Source: UBA9926 sp913064795 (lineage in GTDB: Bacteria; Pseudomonadota; Gammaproteobacteria; Pseudomonadales; Azotimanducaceae). Taken from it: a stretch of 64,000 nucleotides of DNA. The notes under the pieces are model-generated. The model was not told the DNA's origin, searched no databases, and saw nothing but the letters and a program-made list of their open reading frames with translations. Within the stretch, counting starts at the first letter, position 1; each line of letters starts with the position of its first letter. Location of the stretch: contig JBJKZD010000009.1 in NCBI GenBank assembly GCA_045560765.1, forward strand, positions 434,001-498,000. Reading direction: 5' to 3'. This document shows, piece after piece, positions 16,862-24,821 of the stretch. The position numbers were made by a program, and so were the translations under genes.

Positions 16862-17913
16862 CCTTGTCCTTCCGAATACTCTTTCTACTGGCGTTGCTGG
16901 TCGCGCTTGTTCATCCTGGCGCGGCAGAAGCGCACCGTTTTGCGCCCTCGTTGTTAAAGGTTATCGAAACCTCTGATCATATCTATAACGTTGTGTGGAA
17001 AACGCCAACCGAAGCTCTGAGCCGTACACAGCAGCGACCCATATGGCCCACCAGCTGTCGGGTGATCGCTGAAAACCCAGTCCTTCGCGAAGGGACAGGT
17101 ACCGTCTCAAGCTGGACACTGGATTGCAAATCGCTTGGCGATGAAGGTCTGATTAATCAAAACCTGGGGGTCATGGGACTCGCGGAGAATCAGGCATCCG
17201 CCATGGTAATGCTTTCTTTGATCGATGGGCGTAGTTACCAAAGGGTACTCAATGCGGCGGCGCCCACTTTTTTGGTACCCGCTCAACCAAGCCAATCGAA
17301 GGTCATGAGCGAGTACTCTGTTTTGGGCGCGGAGCATATCTGGGGCGGCATTGATCACCTCATGTTTGTATTCGGTTTACTGCTGCTGGTCGGAGGGGGT
17401 GCGCGTTTATTGTGGACCATTACTGCCTTTACGGTCGGGCACAGTATCACGTTGGCTCTGGTCACCCTGGGTTATTTGGAGTACCCCGTCTCTCTCATCG
17501 AATTTGTGATCGCGCTGAGCATCTTTGTGCTGGCACTAGAGCTCACCCGAGGAGAGCCCGCCGGCCCTCATCAGCATTTAAGTTTATTCAAACGTCACCC
17601 CTGGTGGCTGGCGGGTGGCTTTGGGTTGCTGCACGGCATGGGGTTTGCGGGCGCCCTGGCTGACATTGGTTTGCCCCAGAACAATGTACCGCTCGCATTG
17701 TTATTTTTTAATATCGGGATCGAAGTCGGTCAAATTGTGTTTGTCTTACTCGCCATTGGTGCGGGGTGGCTGTTTAAGGTTGCGCTGGGGACCAGCCTAT
17801 TGAATGATCGATTCACCATCAGGCGTAAGCGATTGCTCTTGATACCCGTCTACCTGCTCGGAGGCATTTCTGCAATGTGGTGTATTGAACGTGGCATAGA
17901 AGTACTGATTTGA
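16858..17913 (+). CDS. HupE/UreJ family membrane protein
   Basis: A 351-residue protein with a signal peptide ending AAEA, so the mature chain begins with His (HRFAPS). A periplasmic segment of about 130 residues is followed by a seven- or eight-helix HupE/UreJ domain. Conserved His-containing helices are seen: GGIDHLMFVFGLLL, FTVGHSITLALV and GLLHGMGFAGAL, the residues thought to carry Ni(II) or another metal in this family. HupE homologues are linked to nickel or cobalt uptake. Here there is no hydrogenase or urease nearby, so the metal and purpose are unknown; the neighbours suggest a link to the DUF3604 metalloenzymes. Confidence 0.85.
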   Translation: MTLSFRILFLLALLVALVHPGAAEAHRFAPSLLKVIETSDHIYNVVWKTPTEALSRTQQRPIWPTSCRVIAENPVLREGTGTVSSWTLDCKSLGDEGLINQNLGVMGLAENQASAMVMLSLIDGRSYQRVLNAAAPTFLVPAQPSQSKVMSEYSVLGAEHIWGGIDHLMFVFGLLLLVGGGARLLWTITAFTVGHSITLALVTLGYLEYPVSLIEFVIALSIFVLALELTRGEPAGPHQHLSLFKRHPWWLAGGFGLLHGMGFAGALADIGLPQNNVPLALLFFNIGIEVGQIVFVLLAIGAGWLFKVALGTSLLNDRFTIRRKRLLLIPVYLLGGISAMWCIERGIEVLI

Positions 17914-18016
17914 AATTATTGCCGGCTTGACTGAATTCAAACGTGCAAACACTGCCAGAATAGTCGCTGAACTACCTTATGTTCCCCAAACAAAAGGCAG
18001 ACCCCCTTTAGGAATG

Positions 18017-18439
18017 TCACAGATCGGTCGGTTTATCCAACCGCAATATTTCGCGCTCAGGAGGAAAACCCATTAGGAACATCACTGGTAAGGGCAATGG
18101 GTGCTCCTCAGAAACTTGATCAAACTCTTTACCTTGTATCTGAACCGCAACATACCGCTCTGCAACGCCATCTAGCTCCGCGATCACATCTGGATATTTC
18201 ATCGCTCGTCTAAACCAACCTCGTGGCCAATGGTGTGCGGATAAATAAATTTTGTCTCCAGTTTTAAACGCGGCGAGTTTACGAGTTCGCAACTCGCCTG
18301 TGGCATCCGTTGTCGTCAACAGAATCATCGGGTAACTGGCAAAGTCAGGCTGCAACGCGCCGAGCAAGACAGTTTCAAACAGCACCACAAATGCCACATA
18401 AGCGCCAAAAATGCCTCCGACCCACTTTAATGCTGTCAT
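18017..18439 (-). CDS. Nitroreductase/quinone reductase-like (Ddn split-barrel family) protein with membrane helix
   Basis: A 140-residue protein: one N-terminal helix (LKWVGGIFGAYVAFVVLFETVLLG) then a split-barrel domain with ILLTTTDATGELRTRKLAAFKTGDKIYLSAHHW and YPDVIAELDG. This resembles the deazaflavin (F420)-dependent nitroreductase (DUF385/Ddn) and related flavin split-barrel families. It is the last gene of a five-gene minus-strand block and lies 60 nt after the selenoprotein candidate. Cofactor (F420 or FMN) and substrate are not known. Confidence 0.65.
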   Translation of the reverse strand: MTALKWVGGIFGAYVAFVVLFETVLLGALQPDFASYPMILLTTTDATGELRTRKLAAFKTGDKIYLSAHHWPRGWFRRAMKYPDVIAELDGVAERYVAVQIQGKEFDQVSEEHPLPLPVMFLMGFPPEREILRLDKPTDL

Positions 18440-18499
18440 AGCAAATTCCTCATCAATCGATGACTCAACACGGGTTGTCTTTCATGACGATGGGCCAGG

Positions 18500-19117
18500 C
18501 TAAATTTCCCCATCAATTGATCGTTTGATCCATCGACTGAGTGTCGCCACAGGATGCGCACCAACAATCGCTGCATTGCTGTGAGCCAAGCGGAAGGCTG
18601 GCGCGCCGTTTGCGCCGGCATTCAGTGCTTCGTTATGCTGATCGATTGTGGTTTTCAGCAGCTGCGGATTATTGCTGCGATCAAATTCGTGGGCATCCAG
18701 TCCGCATTCATCCCAAATTGATCTGAGGGTCTTGTCAGAGGAGATGTCACGGTTGTCTGAAAAATAGGCTTTGAGCAGAGCGTTATGAAAGCTGTCAAAC
18801 GCTTCGTCGCCCAACTCCGCTGCGGCCTTGGCGACTAGATGAGGTGGAATACTATGAGAAGGCGGACCCGAATCACTCTGCCATTCCCTAAACTCACCAC
18901 TCGGTTTGTCTTCACCGATCTTGAGCCAGTTCTTTGTATATTTTCTAAACTTTTCCAGATCCCGTGAATTGTCTGGCTGCGGCCTCAGTAAAAAAGAACG
19001 CCAATCAAGTTTAAGTTGATCACCAAATTCTTCTTTGAGTAGATCGACGCGCACGGCGGCGTTATAACACCAGGGTCACAAATAATCAGAGTAAATGACG
19101 AGCGTCGTCGTATTCAT
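18500..19117 (-). CDS. DsbA/FrnE-like thiol-disulfide oxidoreductase, probable selenoprotein (U-P-W-C)
   Basis: A 205-residue DsbA-family (FrnE/2-hydroxychromene-2-carboxylate isomerase-like) protein if TGA at 19076-19078 is read as selenocysteine. Read from ATG 19117 the N-terminus is MNTTTLVIYSDYL, then TGA, then PWCYNAAVRVDLL. In this family the same place reads YSDYVCPWCY, so TGA replaces exactly the first catalytic cysteine: Sec14-Pro-Trp-Cys17. The reading frame continues without a stop for 191 more residues, including SIPPHLVAKAAAELG, the DAHEFDRS region and the cis-Pro loop GANGAPAFRL. Gene callers will start at GTG 19054 and lose the active site. A candidate SECIS hairpin follows the TGA. 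A single point mutation (TGC/TGT to TGA) in a dying gene is the alternative. Confidence 0.8.
19047..19062 (-). promoter_or_regulatory. Candidate bacterial SECIS hairpin of the DsbA-like gene
   Basis: Starting 14 nt after the TGA, ACGC pairs with GCGT and, past one bulged C, GC pairs with GC, leaving a 3-nt apical loop CGT at 21-23 nt after the TGA. Bacterial SECIS elements sit at about this distance, with a G in the apical loop and a bulged base in the stem. The stem is short, so this alone is moderate evidence. Confidence 0.5.
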
Positions 19118-19257
19118 GGGATCGGCCAGCTATTAATTCTTTCAACAATATCATGATTCAGAAACCTCTTGGAGTTACCTTGAAGGGTTCTCCGTGACCT
19201 ACGGATGAGCTCTGGCATACAACGTCATTTTTTGAGCTTTCGTCGGCTTCTATCCCA

Positions 19258-20190
19258 CTAGGGAAAACGTACCCTCGTGAGCGTCTCCGACACCACGAAT
19301 AGGCGCTTGGCCCCCTCCACATCATAAGCCCAAGGTGCATGGCCATTTCTGGGGTCTTCCGATGTTACCGGTTTTGCAATCTGACAGTCCGCCAGATACG
19401 ACCCACCATGCTGCGTCAGTTCAGGTGCTGTCGCCGCCCAGACCGAGGTCGCGGCGCCTTGCTCAACCGTTTTCTCCTCAACCCCATCACGCTTGATCGC
19501 CTCTCTCATGGTGTCGAACAGCGTTTTTGGTAGGTGACGCATAAGGTCCGTTTCGATCACACCAGGGTGAACGGAGAACGCCAACAATCGGTCTGAGTAT
19601 CGTCGATGCAGCTCAAGCGCGAACCAAGCATTCGCGGTTTTCGACTGAGCATAAGCAAGGTTTGGGTCGTAGTCGCGGGACTCCCAATTAAGATCGTCAA
19701 GGTCGACGGAGCCTCGCAGATGCGCACCGGAGCTCAGCGTGATGACCCGACCACCGGCCGCAATAATCGGCATAAGGCCTGCTGTTAATGCAAAGTGCCC
19801 TAGATGGTTGGTACCGAACTGCATCTCAAATCCATCCGCAGTTTTGTCTTCTGGCGTCATCATGACTCCAGCATTATTAATGAGGAGGTCAATCCGGCGG
19901 CCTACCGCGACCATGTCGAATGCAGTGTCCCTGATGCTCGACAGACACGCCAGATCGATGACCTTCCCCTCGAACAACGCTTCCGGCACTTCCTTGCGAA
20001 GGGTTTCGAGGGCCGCTTCGACCTTTTCTGAGCTTCGGCCCGTGATCGTTACCGATGCACCGACCTTCGCTAAGGCTCTCGCCGTTTCAATGCCTAATCC
20101 ACCTGTTGCACCGGTAATGATCGCGTGTTTCCCATCGAGCCGAATCCCCTCGAGCACTTCATTGGTGGTTGATACCTTATTAAAAGTCAT
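19258..20190 (-). CDS. Short-chain dehydrogenase (retinol dehydrogenase-like)
   Basis: A 310-residue SDR. The cofactor motif is ITGATGGLGIETA, followed by LINNAGVMMTP, the catalytic VITLSSGAH serine, and Tyr-x3-Lys in LAYAQSKTANAWF. The HPGVIETDL loop is typical of the retinol dehydrogenase/WW-domain oxidoreductase-like group (about 300-320 residues). It starts 1 nt after the stop of the nitroreductase-like gene, so they form an operon. The role is probably reduction of a carbonyl compound; the substrate is unknown. Confidence 0.9.
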   Translation of the reverse strand: MTFNKVSTTNEVLEGIRLDGKHAIITGATGGLGIETARALAKVGASVTITGRSSEKVEAALETLRKEVPEALFEGKVIDLACLSSIRDTAFDMVAVGRRIDLLINNAGVMMTPEDKTADGFEMQFGTNHLGHFALTAGLMPIIAAGGRVITLSSGAHLRGSVDLDDLNWESRDYDPNLAYAQSKTANAWFALELHRRYSDRLLAFSVHPGVIETDLMRHLPKTLFDTMREAIKRDGVEEKTVEQGAATSVWAATAPELTQHGGSYLADCQIAKPVTSEDPRNGHAPWAYDVEGAKRLFVVSETLTRVRFP

Positions 20191-20191
20191 G

Positions 20192-20638
20192 TCAGTTAGC
20201 CCTTCTTAATGGCTCGGTTGATAAAACGAGACGCACAAGCGGAATGGGTCGTTCGGTCAGAGCCTGATATTGGTCGTAGCGGCCGTCGTTTCGATCATTA
20301 TGTTCTCTCCAAAGTCGGTCATAATCGGGATGACCTTTTTCAAGTACCTCCGCCCTAGCAGCAAAGCGATTGCGGTCAAGTTGGTACTCAACTGTCGAAT
20401 CCGTTTGGAGGTTTAATAGCCAGGCTGGCGGTTTTGAGTCACCCGCCTTAGACGCCACGACCACTTTGCTGCTGTCGTCATCGATGTAAATCAAAGCCGT
20501 TGTTCGTATCTCTCCGCTCCTGCGCCCTTTTGTCCGAAGCAACAGGGTAGGAACTCCGAGCAGTTTGTGACCCAGTCGACCGTCCGTTGTCTCATAGATC
20601 TTCTGGTGAACTTTCAATATCGTTGAAAAGATACTCAT
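20192..20638 (-). CDS. F420-type nitroreductase/quinone reductase family protein
   Basis: A 148-residue Ddn-family split-barrel protein: GHKLLGVPTLLLRTKGRRSGEIRTTALIYIDDD, then SKAGDSKPPAWLLNLQ and a C-terminal RLWREHND. GRRSGxxRTTPL-type motifs bind the phosphate of deazaflavin F420 in mycobacterial Ddn. Start: AAGGAT lies about 8 nt before ATG 20638; a longer frame exists upstream but lacks support. It is the first gene of the pair with the SDR. A 240-nt leader separates it from a probable TetR-controlled promoter at 20881-20908. Proteobacterial homologues may use F420 or another flavin. Confidence 0.85.
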   Translation of the reverse strand: MSIFSTILKVHQKIYETTDGRLGHKLLGVPTLLLRTKGRRSGEIRTTALIYIDDDSSKVVVASKAGDSKPPAWLLNLQTDSTVEYQLDRNRFAARAEVLEKGHPDYDRLWREHNDRNDGRYDQYQALTERPIPLVRLVLSTEPLRRAN

Positions 20639-20881
20639 GGGTAAAATCCTTGTAAGTTGATCATCTACGGTTGGCCTGCTGTTCAACGGGACCTGTGACC
20701 CGAGAACGACATTCAGGGTCTCTACGCTGTTGGCTAGCCCTAGGCTGCTCCTTGAGTAACCCTCGCCTCTACTTTCGCTGCCGTTGCTTTTGCGTCAGCT
20801 ATCTCGTCACGTCAGGCAGCTTACTCTGGCCTGCTACACCCGCTGTCCTTGAAGCAGCCGTCACCTTTTCATTGCACTTAA

Positions 20882-20908
20882 TTATACGAGACGGTTCGTC
20901 TTATATAA
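20882..20908 (-). promoter_or_regulatory. Probable TetR operator over a sigma70-like promoter
   Basis: Contains AGACG-GTT-CGTCT dyad symmetry. Read on the minus strand, a perfect -10 TATAAT (20886-20881) follows the dyad, which would place the dyad between -35 and -10. The 27-bp site matches the site at 24708-24734 at about 19 positions, including an identical ACGAGACG core. The TetR gene next door (20951-21523) is the obvious candidate regulator. Confidence 0.55.
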
Positions 20909-20950
20909 AGGTGAACACTTCACTGTTCGATGAGCCAACCTGACAAGTTT

Positions 20951-21523
20951 TCAGTCTAAGCTTTGCGAGACCAATCTTTTAATATAGGGCTGAGTGACCT
21001 TTTCAAAGCGAATCAGAACCTTGTACCAAACCGCTCCATAGAGTGTGTCGATCAGTAGGTCCGTATCGGTGTCTTTCGGAAATTGATTTTCTCGTTGGGC
21101 CTGCACGAATGCGTCTTTGATCAATTTAATTCGTGGTGCATAAACCGCTTCTTCCATGCGCCGATAAAGCTGCGGATCTCGGTGCGCTTCGGCAAGCACA
21201 CAGATGGCCGCTTGCCGGCAATCTGTGCGGCTTAACACTTTGCCAAAAGAGAGCAACGACGATTCTAGAAAATCGCGCACGGGCATTTTCCCAGCATAGG
21301 GCGCTAAAGGTGGCAGTAAGCGATCACGCCAGACTTCGAGCACCAGTTCTGCACGCGATGGCCACCACCTATAAATGGTCTGCTTGCCAACACCCGCCTC
21401 GCTGGCCACTTTCTCAATCGAGAAATCGACATAGCCGTTTGATCCAAGCAACTTTAGCGTCGCATCGACAATCGCTTTGTGCGAGCGCGGGTTGCGCCGG
21501 TTTTTATTAGGTTCGGACGACAT
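20951..21523 (-). CDS. TetR family transcriptional regulator
   Basis: A 190-residue repressor: IVDATLKLLGSNGYVDFSIEKVASEAGVGKQTIYRWWPSRAELVLEV is a standard TetR helix-turn-helix with the YRWWPSR variant typical of the AcrR/TetR_C_16-like group. The C-terminal domain includes DCRQAAICVLAEAHRDPQLY. Start chosen at ATG 21523, because the longer frame adds residues not usual for the family. It sits between the Dabb gene and the nitroreductase-SDR pair and may bind both matching operator sites at 20882 and 24708. Confidence 0.9.
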   Translation of the reverse strand: MSSEPNKNRRNPRSHKAIVDATLKLLGSNGYVDFSIEKVASEAGVGKQTIYRWWPSRAELVLEVWRDRLLPPLAPYAGKMPVRDFLESSLLSFGKVLSRTDCRQAAICVLAEAHRDPQLYRRMEEAVYAPRIKLIKDAFVQAQRENQFPKDTDTDLLIDTLYGAVWYKVLIRFEKVTQPYIKRLVSQSLD

Positions 21524-21554
21524 GGCTTGGCAACACTTTCGGGTTAACCCCCTT

Positions 21555-21956
21555 TTATCTCGATTTATAGTCGTAAATAATGCCACGGTCTACATACGGC
21601 ATCGTCATTTCCGAGGAAATCTTTTTGTGCGTCGGATCAACACTGTAGGCACTCAAGCCGGCTTCGTCCTTAAAGATCATGGTAAAGGCAATACTGAAGC
21701 TATCATCCACCACCGCGCGATCACTCATCACCGCCGTGCCCACCATGACCTTTTCAACCATCGGCAGCGCTTCAAGGCTCTTGATGGATTCAATAATTGC
21801 ATCGACTTTCTGTTGCGGCGTGCCCGGTTTTAGCCAGAAGACGACCGTATGATAAACGCCGGGTGAGACCGCCATCACCGAGGGAATGGCTAAAGCCGAT
21901 GATAACAACACCGCGAGGGCCAATAGTTTTAATGGGGACTGCTTTGCCGCCTTCAT
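21555..21956 (-). CDS. Dabb (stress-responsive A/B barrel) protein with signal peptide
   Basis: A 133-residue exported protein. A signal peptide (about 1-29, ending SVMA) precedes a Dabb domain: VYHTVVFWLKPGTPQQKVDAIIESIKSLEAL, then VDDSFSIAFTMIFKDEAGLSAYSVDPTHKK. The domain forms a dimeric alpha-beta barrel used by some members for small-molecule binding or cyclisation. It follows the molybdenum hydroxylase large subunit and is probably co-transcribed. Function unknown. Confidence 0.85.
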   Translation of the reverse strand: MKAAKQSPLKLLALAVLLSSALAIPSVMAVSPGVYHTVVFWLKPGTPQQKVDAIIESIKSLEALPMVEKVMVGTAVMSDRAVVDDSFSIAFTMIFKDEAGLSAYSVDPTHKKISSEMTMPYVDRGIIYDYKSR

Positions 21957-22009
21957 TTTATCACTCCTATCACAATGTTGTGAGTAACGAATCTATCAAG
22001 AGAGGGAAT

Positions 22010-24205
22010 TTACGCCCTCAAATTGGCAGTAATGTCGTCAAACGCTATGGGAAGTTTTACTGCGCGAAAATCACATGCGTTGCGAATGGCGTTGGCAATC
22101 GCCGGCGGGCCTGCTATCAACGCGACTTCTCCCGCTCCGGCTGGCGGAATAGCCGGTTGATCAATAATTTCGATATCAAGGCTAGGCATATCCTTCATAC
22201 GAGGAATCTCATAGTCATTGAAATTTGAGCTTTGAATGGCGTTGTCTGCAACTTCAAATCGTTCTAACAGCGCCATACCGATACTCCATACCAGATTACT
22301 CTCTATTTGCGCCCGTAATTGCCCGGGATTAACTGCCAACCCGACATCTTGCGCGCAACACATGTGCAGCACCCTAATCGTCTGAGTTTCTACATCAATG
22401 TGAACATCGGCACTGATCGCGACATGGCAGCGACCGTCAAAAATCCCGCCCGCAAACCCGCGACCATAATTGTGGCCCTCAGGCAGCGGACTTTTGGTGC
22501 TCATCTTACTGACACGCTCGAAGCAGGCCTGCAGCCTCGGGTGCGCACCTTTCATCTGCGCTAGCCTGTATTGAAGCGAATCCTCACCGCGCTGGATCGC
22601 CAACTCATCCATCGCTGACTCGATCGCAAAAACCGCCGGCGCTCCGTTGAGTGATCGCCAGACACCTAGGTCAATCGGGAGATCAACATCTGTACATTCC
22701 ACCCTTTGGTGAGGTGCTGCATAAGGAGCAATAGCACCTTTCACCACACCCATGTCGGTTCCCAACCGCATAATCGGCAATAACCAACCTGCCATTCGCT
22801 CTCTTGCGAGGGCCACATGGCCGGACACGTAGCCGTACCACCAGTCCGATAGGTTTCCTTCGTCATCTACCGCGATGCGCAATCGATGCGTTGAGGCGGG
22901 TCGACAACGGCTGGCGGTGAACTCATCCTGACGCGTCCACTGCACTTTAACGGGACGTTTGACCGCTCGCGCTAAACGGACTGCATCTCTCTCCACTTCA
23001 TAATATTCGCGACCGCCAAAGCCCCCGCCTAGCCGTTGGGGATACACAACAACATCGTCCTGCGACAACCCTGCGTCCACTGCTGCGGCTCGTTTTATGG
23101 CCCATGGGTCTTGGGTACCCGTCCAGATTTCTAACTCATGCGCTGCTGTCGATCCATTGAATCGAGCAATTGCCGCGCGCGCTTCCTGCTGGGCGTGAGT
23201 CTGCACCTGCACTTCAAAACGTAAGTCGATATCCCAGTCAACCGTGTCGCGGTGCGCCTCGTCTTGCAAAACATGCTCCAGGTCGCCGTCCATCATTTCA
23301 GCGTCAACATCGATCAAGCTGTCGATTGCTAGCTGGCTGATCGGCTGCTCGAGATTCCAGGTTACGTTGATTTGTGCCATAGCAGCGTCCACCGCACTGG
23401 GCGTTTTGCAGACCACACCGACGAAGTCACCTTCGTGAACCAGCTTGACCAACCCTGGGGTTTGCATAACGCCCTGCGTGTCAAGGGATCTGATGTGAGC
23501 ATTGCGGACCGGTGGCTGTACCACCCTGCCATACAGAACGCCTTCTACCTGCACGTCGGCGGCATACACCGGAGCACCCGTAACCAACGCCTGAATATCC
23601 AAGGGGCGAACACTGTGTCCAATTTGTTTCTTCTGGCGGTTCGGATCAAACGTGTACAGCGGGAGCGGTGATTTGTTGTCGTCGAATTCGATGACGACAC
23701 CAGTCCCGCTTACCAATTCGCAATAGCCTACTTTGCGGCCGTTTGCTGTTCGAAAACCGCCTAGGTCGTCCAGAATATTGGCTAGAGGCTCACCTAACAT
23801 GGCCGCAGCACGAGCCCTCAGGCTTTCACGCAGAGTCGCAGCCGCCAAGGCAACCGGCCGAGAAAAGGCAGTGAGCGACATGCTCGCTGCCGTTACCGCA
23901 AGGGGGGGCACATCGCTGGTGGTGGGGTGTTCGCCATGGATGTCTGCGACCAAAATATTCAATTCTTCCGCAACGATCTGGGCGAGCCCAGTGTTGGCAT
24001 TCTGCCCCATATCCTGCCTGGGGAAGTACATATGACAGGCGCCACTCGGTCGTATTTGGATCCAAGCAGCGCCGGATCTTTCATCCGGGAAGATGATGGT
24101 CGGTGCTGACGCAGCAGCGCGAATGCCCAACGTGTAAAGAACCGTCAGACCACCGGCAACACAACCGGACGCTACCAGAAATTTACGGCGCGTCAGCTGA
24201 ACCAT
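22010..24205 (-). CDS. Molybdenum hydroxylase large subunit (IorB/CoxL-like)
   Basis: A 731-residue xanthine dehydrogenase-family molybdopterin-binding subunit of the isoquinoline 1-oxidoreductase/aldehyde oxidase type. The N-terminus has a twin-arginine signal (LTRRKFLVASGCVAGG), so the enzyme is exported folded. Molybdopterin-binding blocks include QRLGGGFGGREYYEVE, SLNGAPAVFAIESAMDE and the C-terminal GAGEVALIAGPPAIANAIRNA, whose Glu is the catalytic base. It overlaps the small subunit by 1 nt. Such enzymes hydroxylate aldehydes or N-heterocycles and pass electrons to periplasmic cytochromes; no cytochrome gene is adjacent. The substrate is unknown. Confidence 0.92.
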   Translation of the reverse strand: MVQLTRRKFLVASGCVAGGLTVLYTLGIRAAASAPTIIFPDERSGAAWIQIRPSGACHMYFPRQDMGQNANTGLAQIVAEELNILVADIHGEHPTTSDVPPLAVTAASMSLTAFSRPVALAAATLRESLRARAAAMLGEPLANILDDLGGFRTANGRKVGYCELVSGTGVVIEFDDNKSPLPLYTFDPNRQKKQIGHSVRPLDIQALVTGAPVYAADVQVEGVLYGRVVQPPVRNAHIRSLDTQGVMQTPGLVKLVHEGDFVGVVCKTPSAVDAAMAQINVTWNLEQPISQLAIDSLIDVDAEMMDGDLEHVLQDEAHRDTVDWDIDLRFEVQVQTHAQQEARAAIARFNGSTAAHELEIWTGTQDPWAIKRAAAVDAGLSQDDVVVYPQRLGGGFGGREYYEVERDAVRLARAVKRPVKVQWTRQDEFTASRCRPASTHRLRIAVDDEGNLSDWWYGYVSGHVALARERMAGWLLPIMRLGTDMGVVKGAIAPYAAPHQRVECTDVDLPIDLGVWRSLNGAPAVFAIESAMDELAIQRGEDSLQYRLAQMKGAHPRLQACFERVSKMSTKSPLPEGHNYGRGFAGGIFDGRCHVAISADVHIDVETQTIRVLHMCCAQDVGLAVNPGQLRAQIESNLVWSIGMALLERFEVADNAIQSSNFNDYEIPRMKDMPSLDIEIIDQPAIPPAGAGEVALIAGPPAIANAIRNACDFRAVKLPIAFDDITANLRA

Positions 24206-24675
24206 CAGATCTCTCGACTCATTAATAACGCAGCTCTTTTGATGGACTTCCTGATTCGGTCATAGGTGCCGCAACGACACAAAACACCACTCATGGCACG
24301 ATTGATATCGTCGTCGGTGGGCTCTTTGTTTTCCTTCAGGAGCGCCAATGCCCTCATAATCTGCCCCGATTGGCAGTAGCCACATTGCGGTACACTCTCG
24401 TCAATCCAAACCTGTTGCAATGGGTGTAAGGTCCCATCCCTAGCGACTAACCCCTCGATGGTTAAAACCGCTTTATCAGCTACCGCTGCTACCGGCATGA
24501 GGCAGCTGTTGGTTGGCACCCCATCAACATGCACCAAACAAGCACCACATTCACCGATACCACAACTGAAACGTGACCCGGTTAACCCCAGCTGCTCCCG
24601 CAGCACTGTAAGCAAGTTTTCGTCACGCCACTCAGTTGCCACCTGACGCTCAACGCCATTTACGTTCAGTTTCAT
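24205..24675 (-). CDS. (2Fe-2S) small subunit of molybdenum hydroxylase (IorA-like)
   Basis: A 156-residue subunit with two [2Fe-2S] clusters: the plant-ferredoxin type in FSCGIGECGACLVHVDG and NSC, and the family-specific one in PQCGYCQSGQIM and VLCRCGTY. It pairs with the overlapping large subunit for electron transfer from the molybdenum centre. It has no signal and would be exported by hitchhiking on the twin-arginine large subunit. A probable TetR-type operator lies 33 nt upstream. Confidence 0.95.
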   Translation of the reverse strand: MKLNVNGVERQVATEWRDENLLTVLREQLGLTGSRFSCGIGECGACLVHVDGVPTNSCLMPVAAVADKAVLTIEGLVARDGTLHPLQQVWIDESVPQCGYCQSGQIMRALALLKENKEPTDDDINRAMSGVLCRCGTYDRIRKSIKRAALLMSREI

Positions 24676-24707
24676 TACAGATCAACCCTACAGCATTGGT
24701 ATACATA

Positions 24708-24734
24708 CTAAACGAGACGATACGTATTGTATAG
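24708..24734 (-). promoter_or_regulatory. Probable TetR operator upstream of the molybdenum hydroxylase
   Basis: Shares the ACGAGACG core and about 19 of 27 bases with the site at 20882-20908, in the same orientation relative to the gene it precedes. It also contains the ATACGTAT palindrome. On the minus strand a weaker -10-like TTTAGT lines up with the TATAAT of the other site. The TetR gene at 20951 is the likely binder. Confidence 0.5.
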
Positions 24735-24800
24735 ATAAAACAATCCTACCCACCTCATCAGGACCCCTCCGAGATGCATCAAAATACTAAATCTATAATC

Positions 24801-24819
24801 GGGGGGGTGTAGGGGGGGG
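24801..24819 (+). repeat. Two poly-G runs (G7 and G8) just upstream of a small secreted protein
   Basis: Seven Gs (24801-24807), TGTA, then eight Gs (24812-24819) end 2 nt before ATG 24822. Long mononucleotide runs at this place can change length by slippage, altering promoter spacing or ribosome binding. They could also be an assembly artefact. Confidence 0.65.
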
Positions 24820-24821
24820 TA

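Noticed and set aside
19061..19072. Alternative hairpin GTTATAAC close to the TGA as the SECIS
   Set aside because: It lies too close to the TGA and the loop has no G; the hairpin with loop at 21-23 nt fits better.
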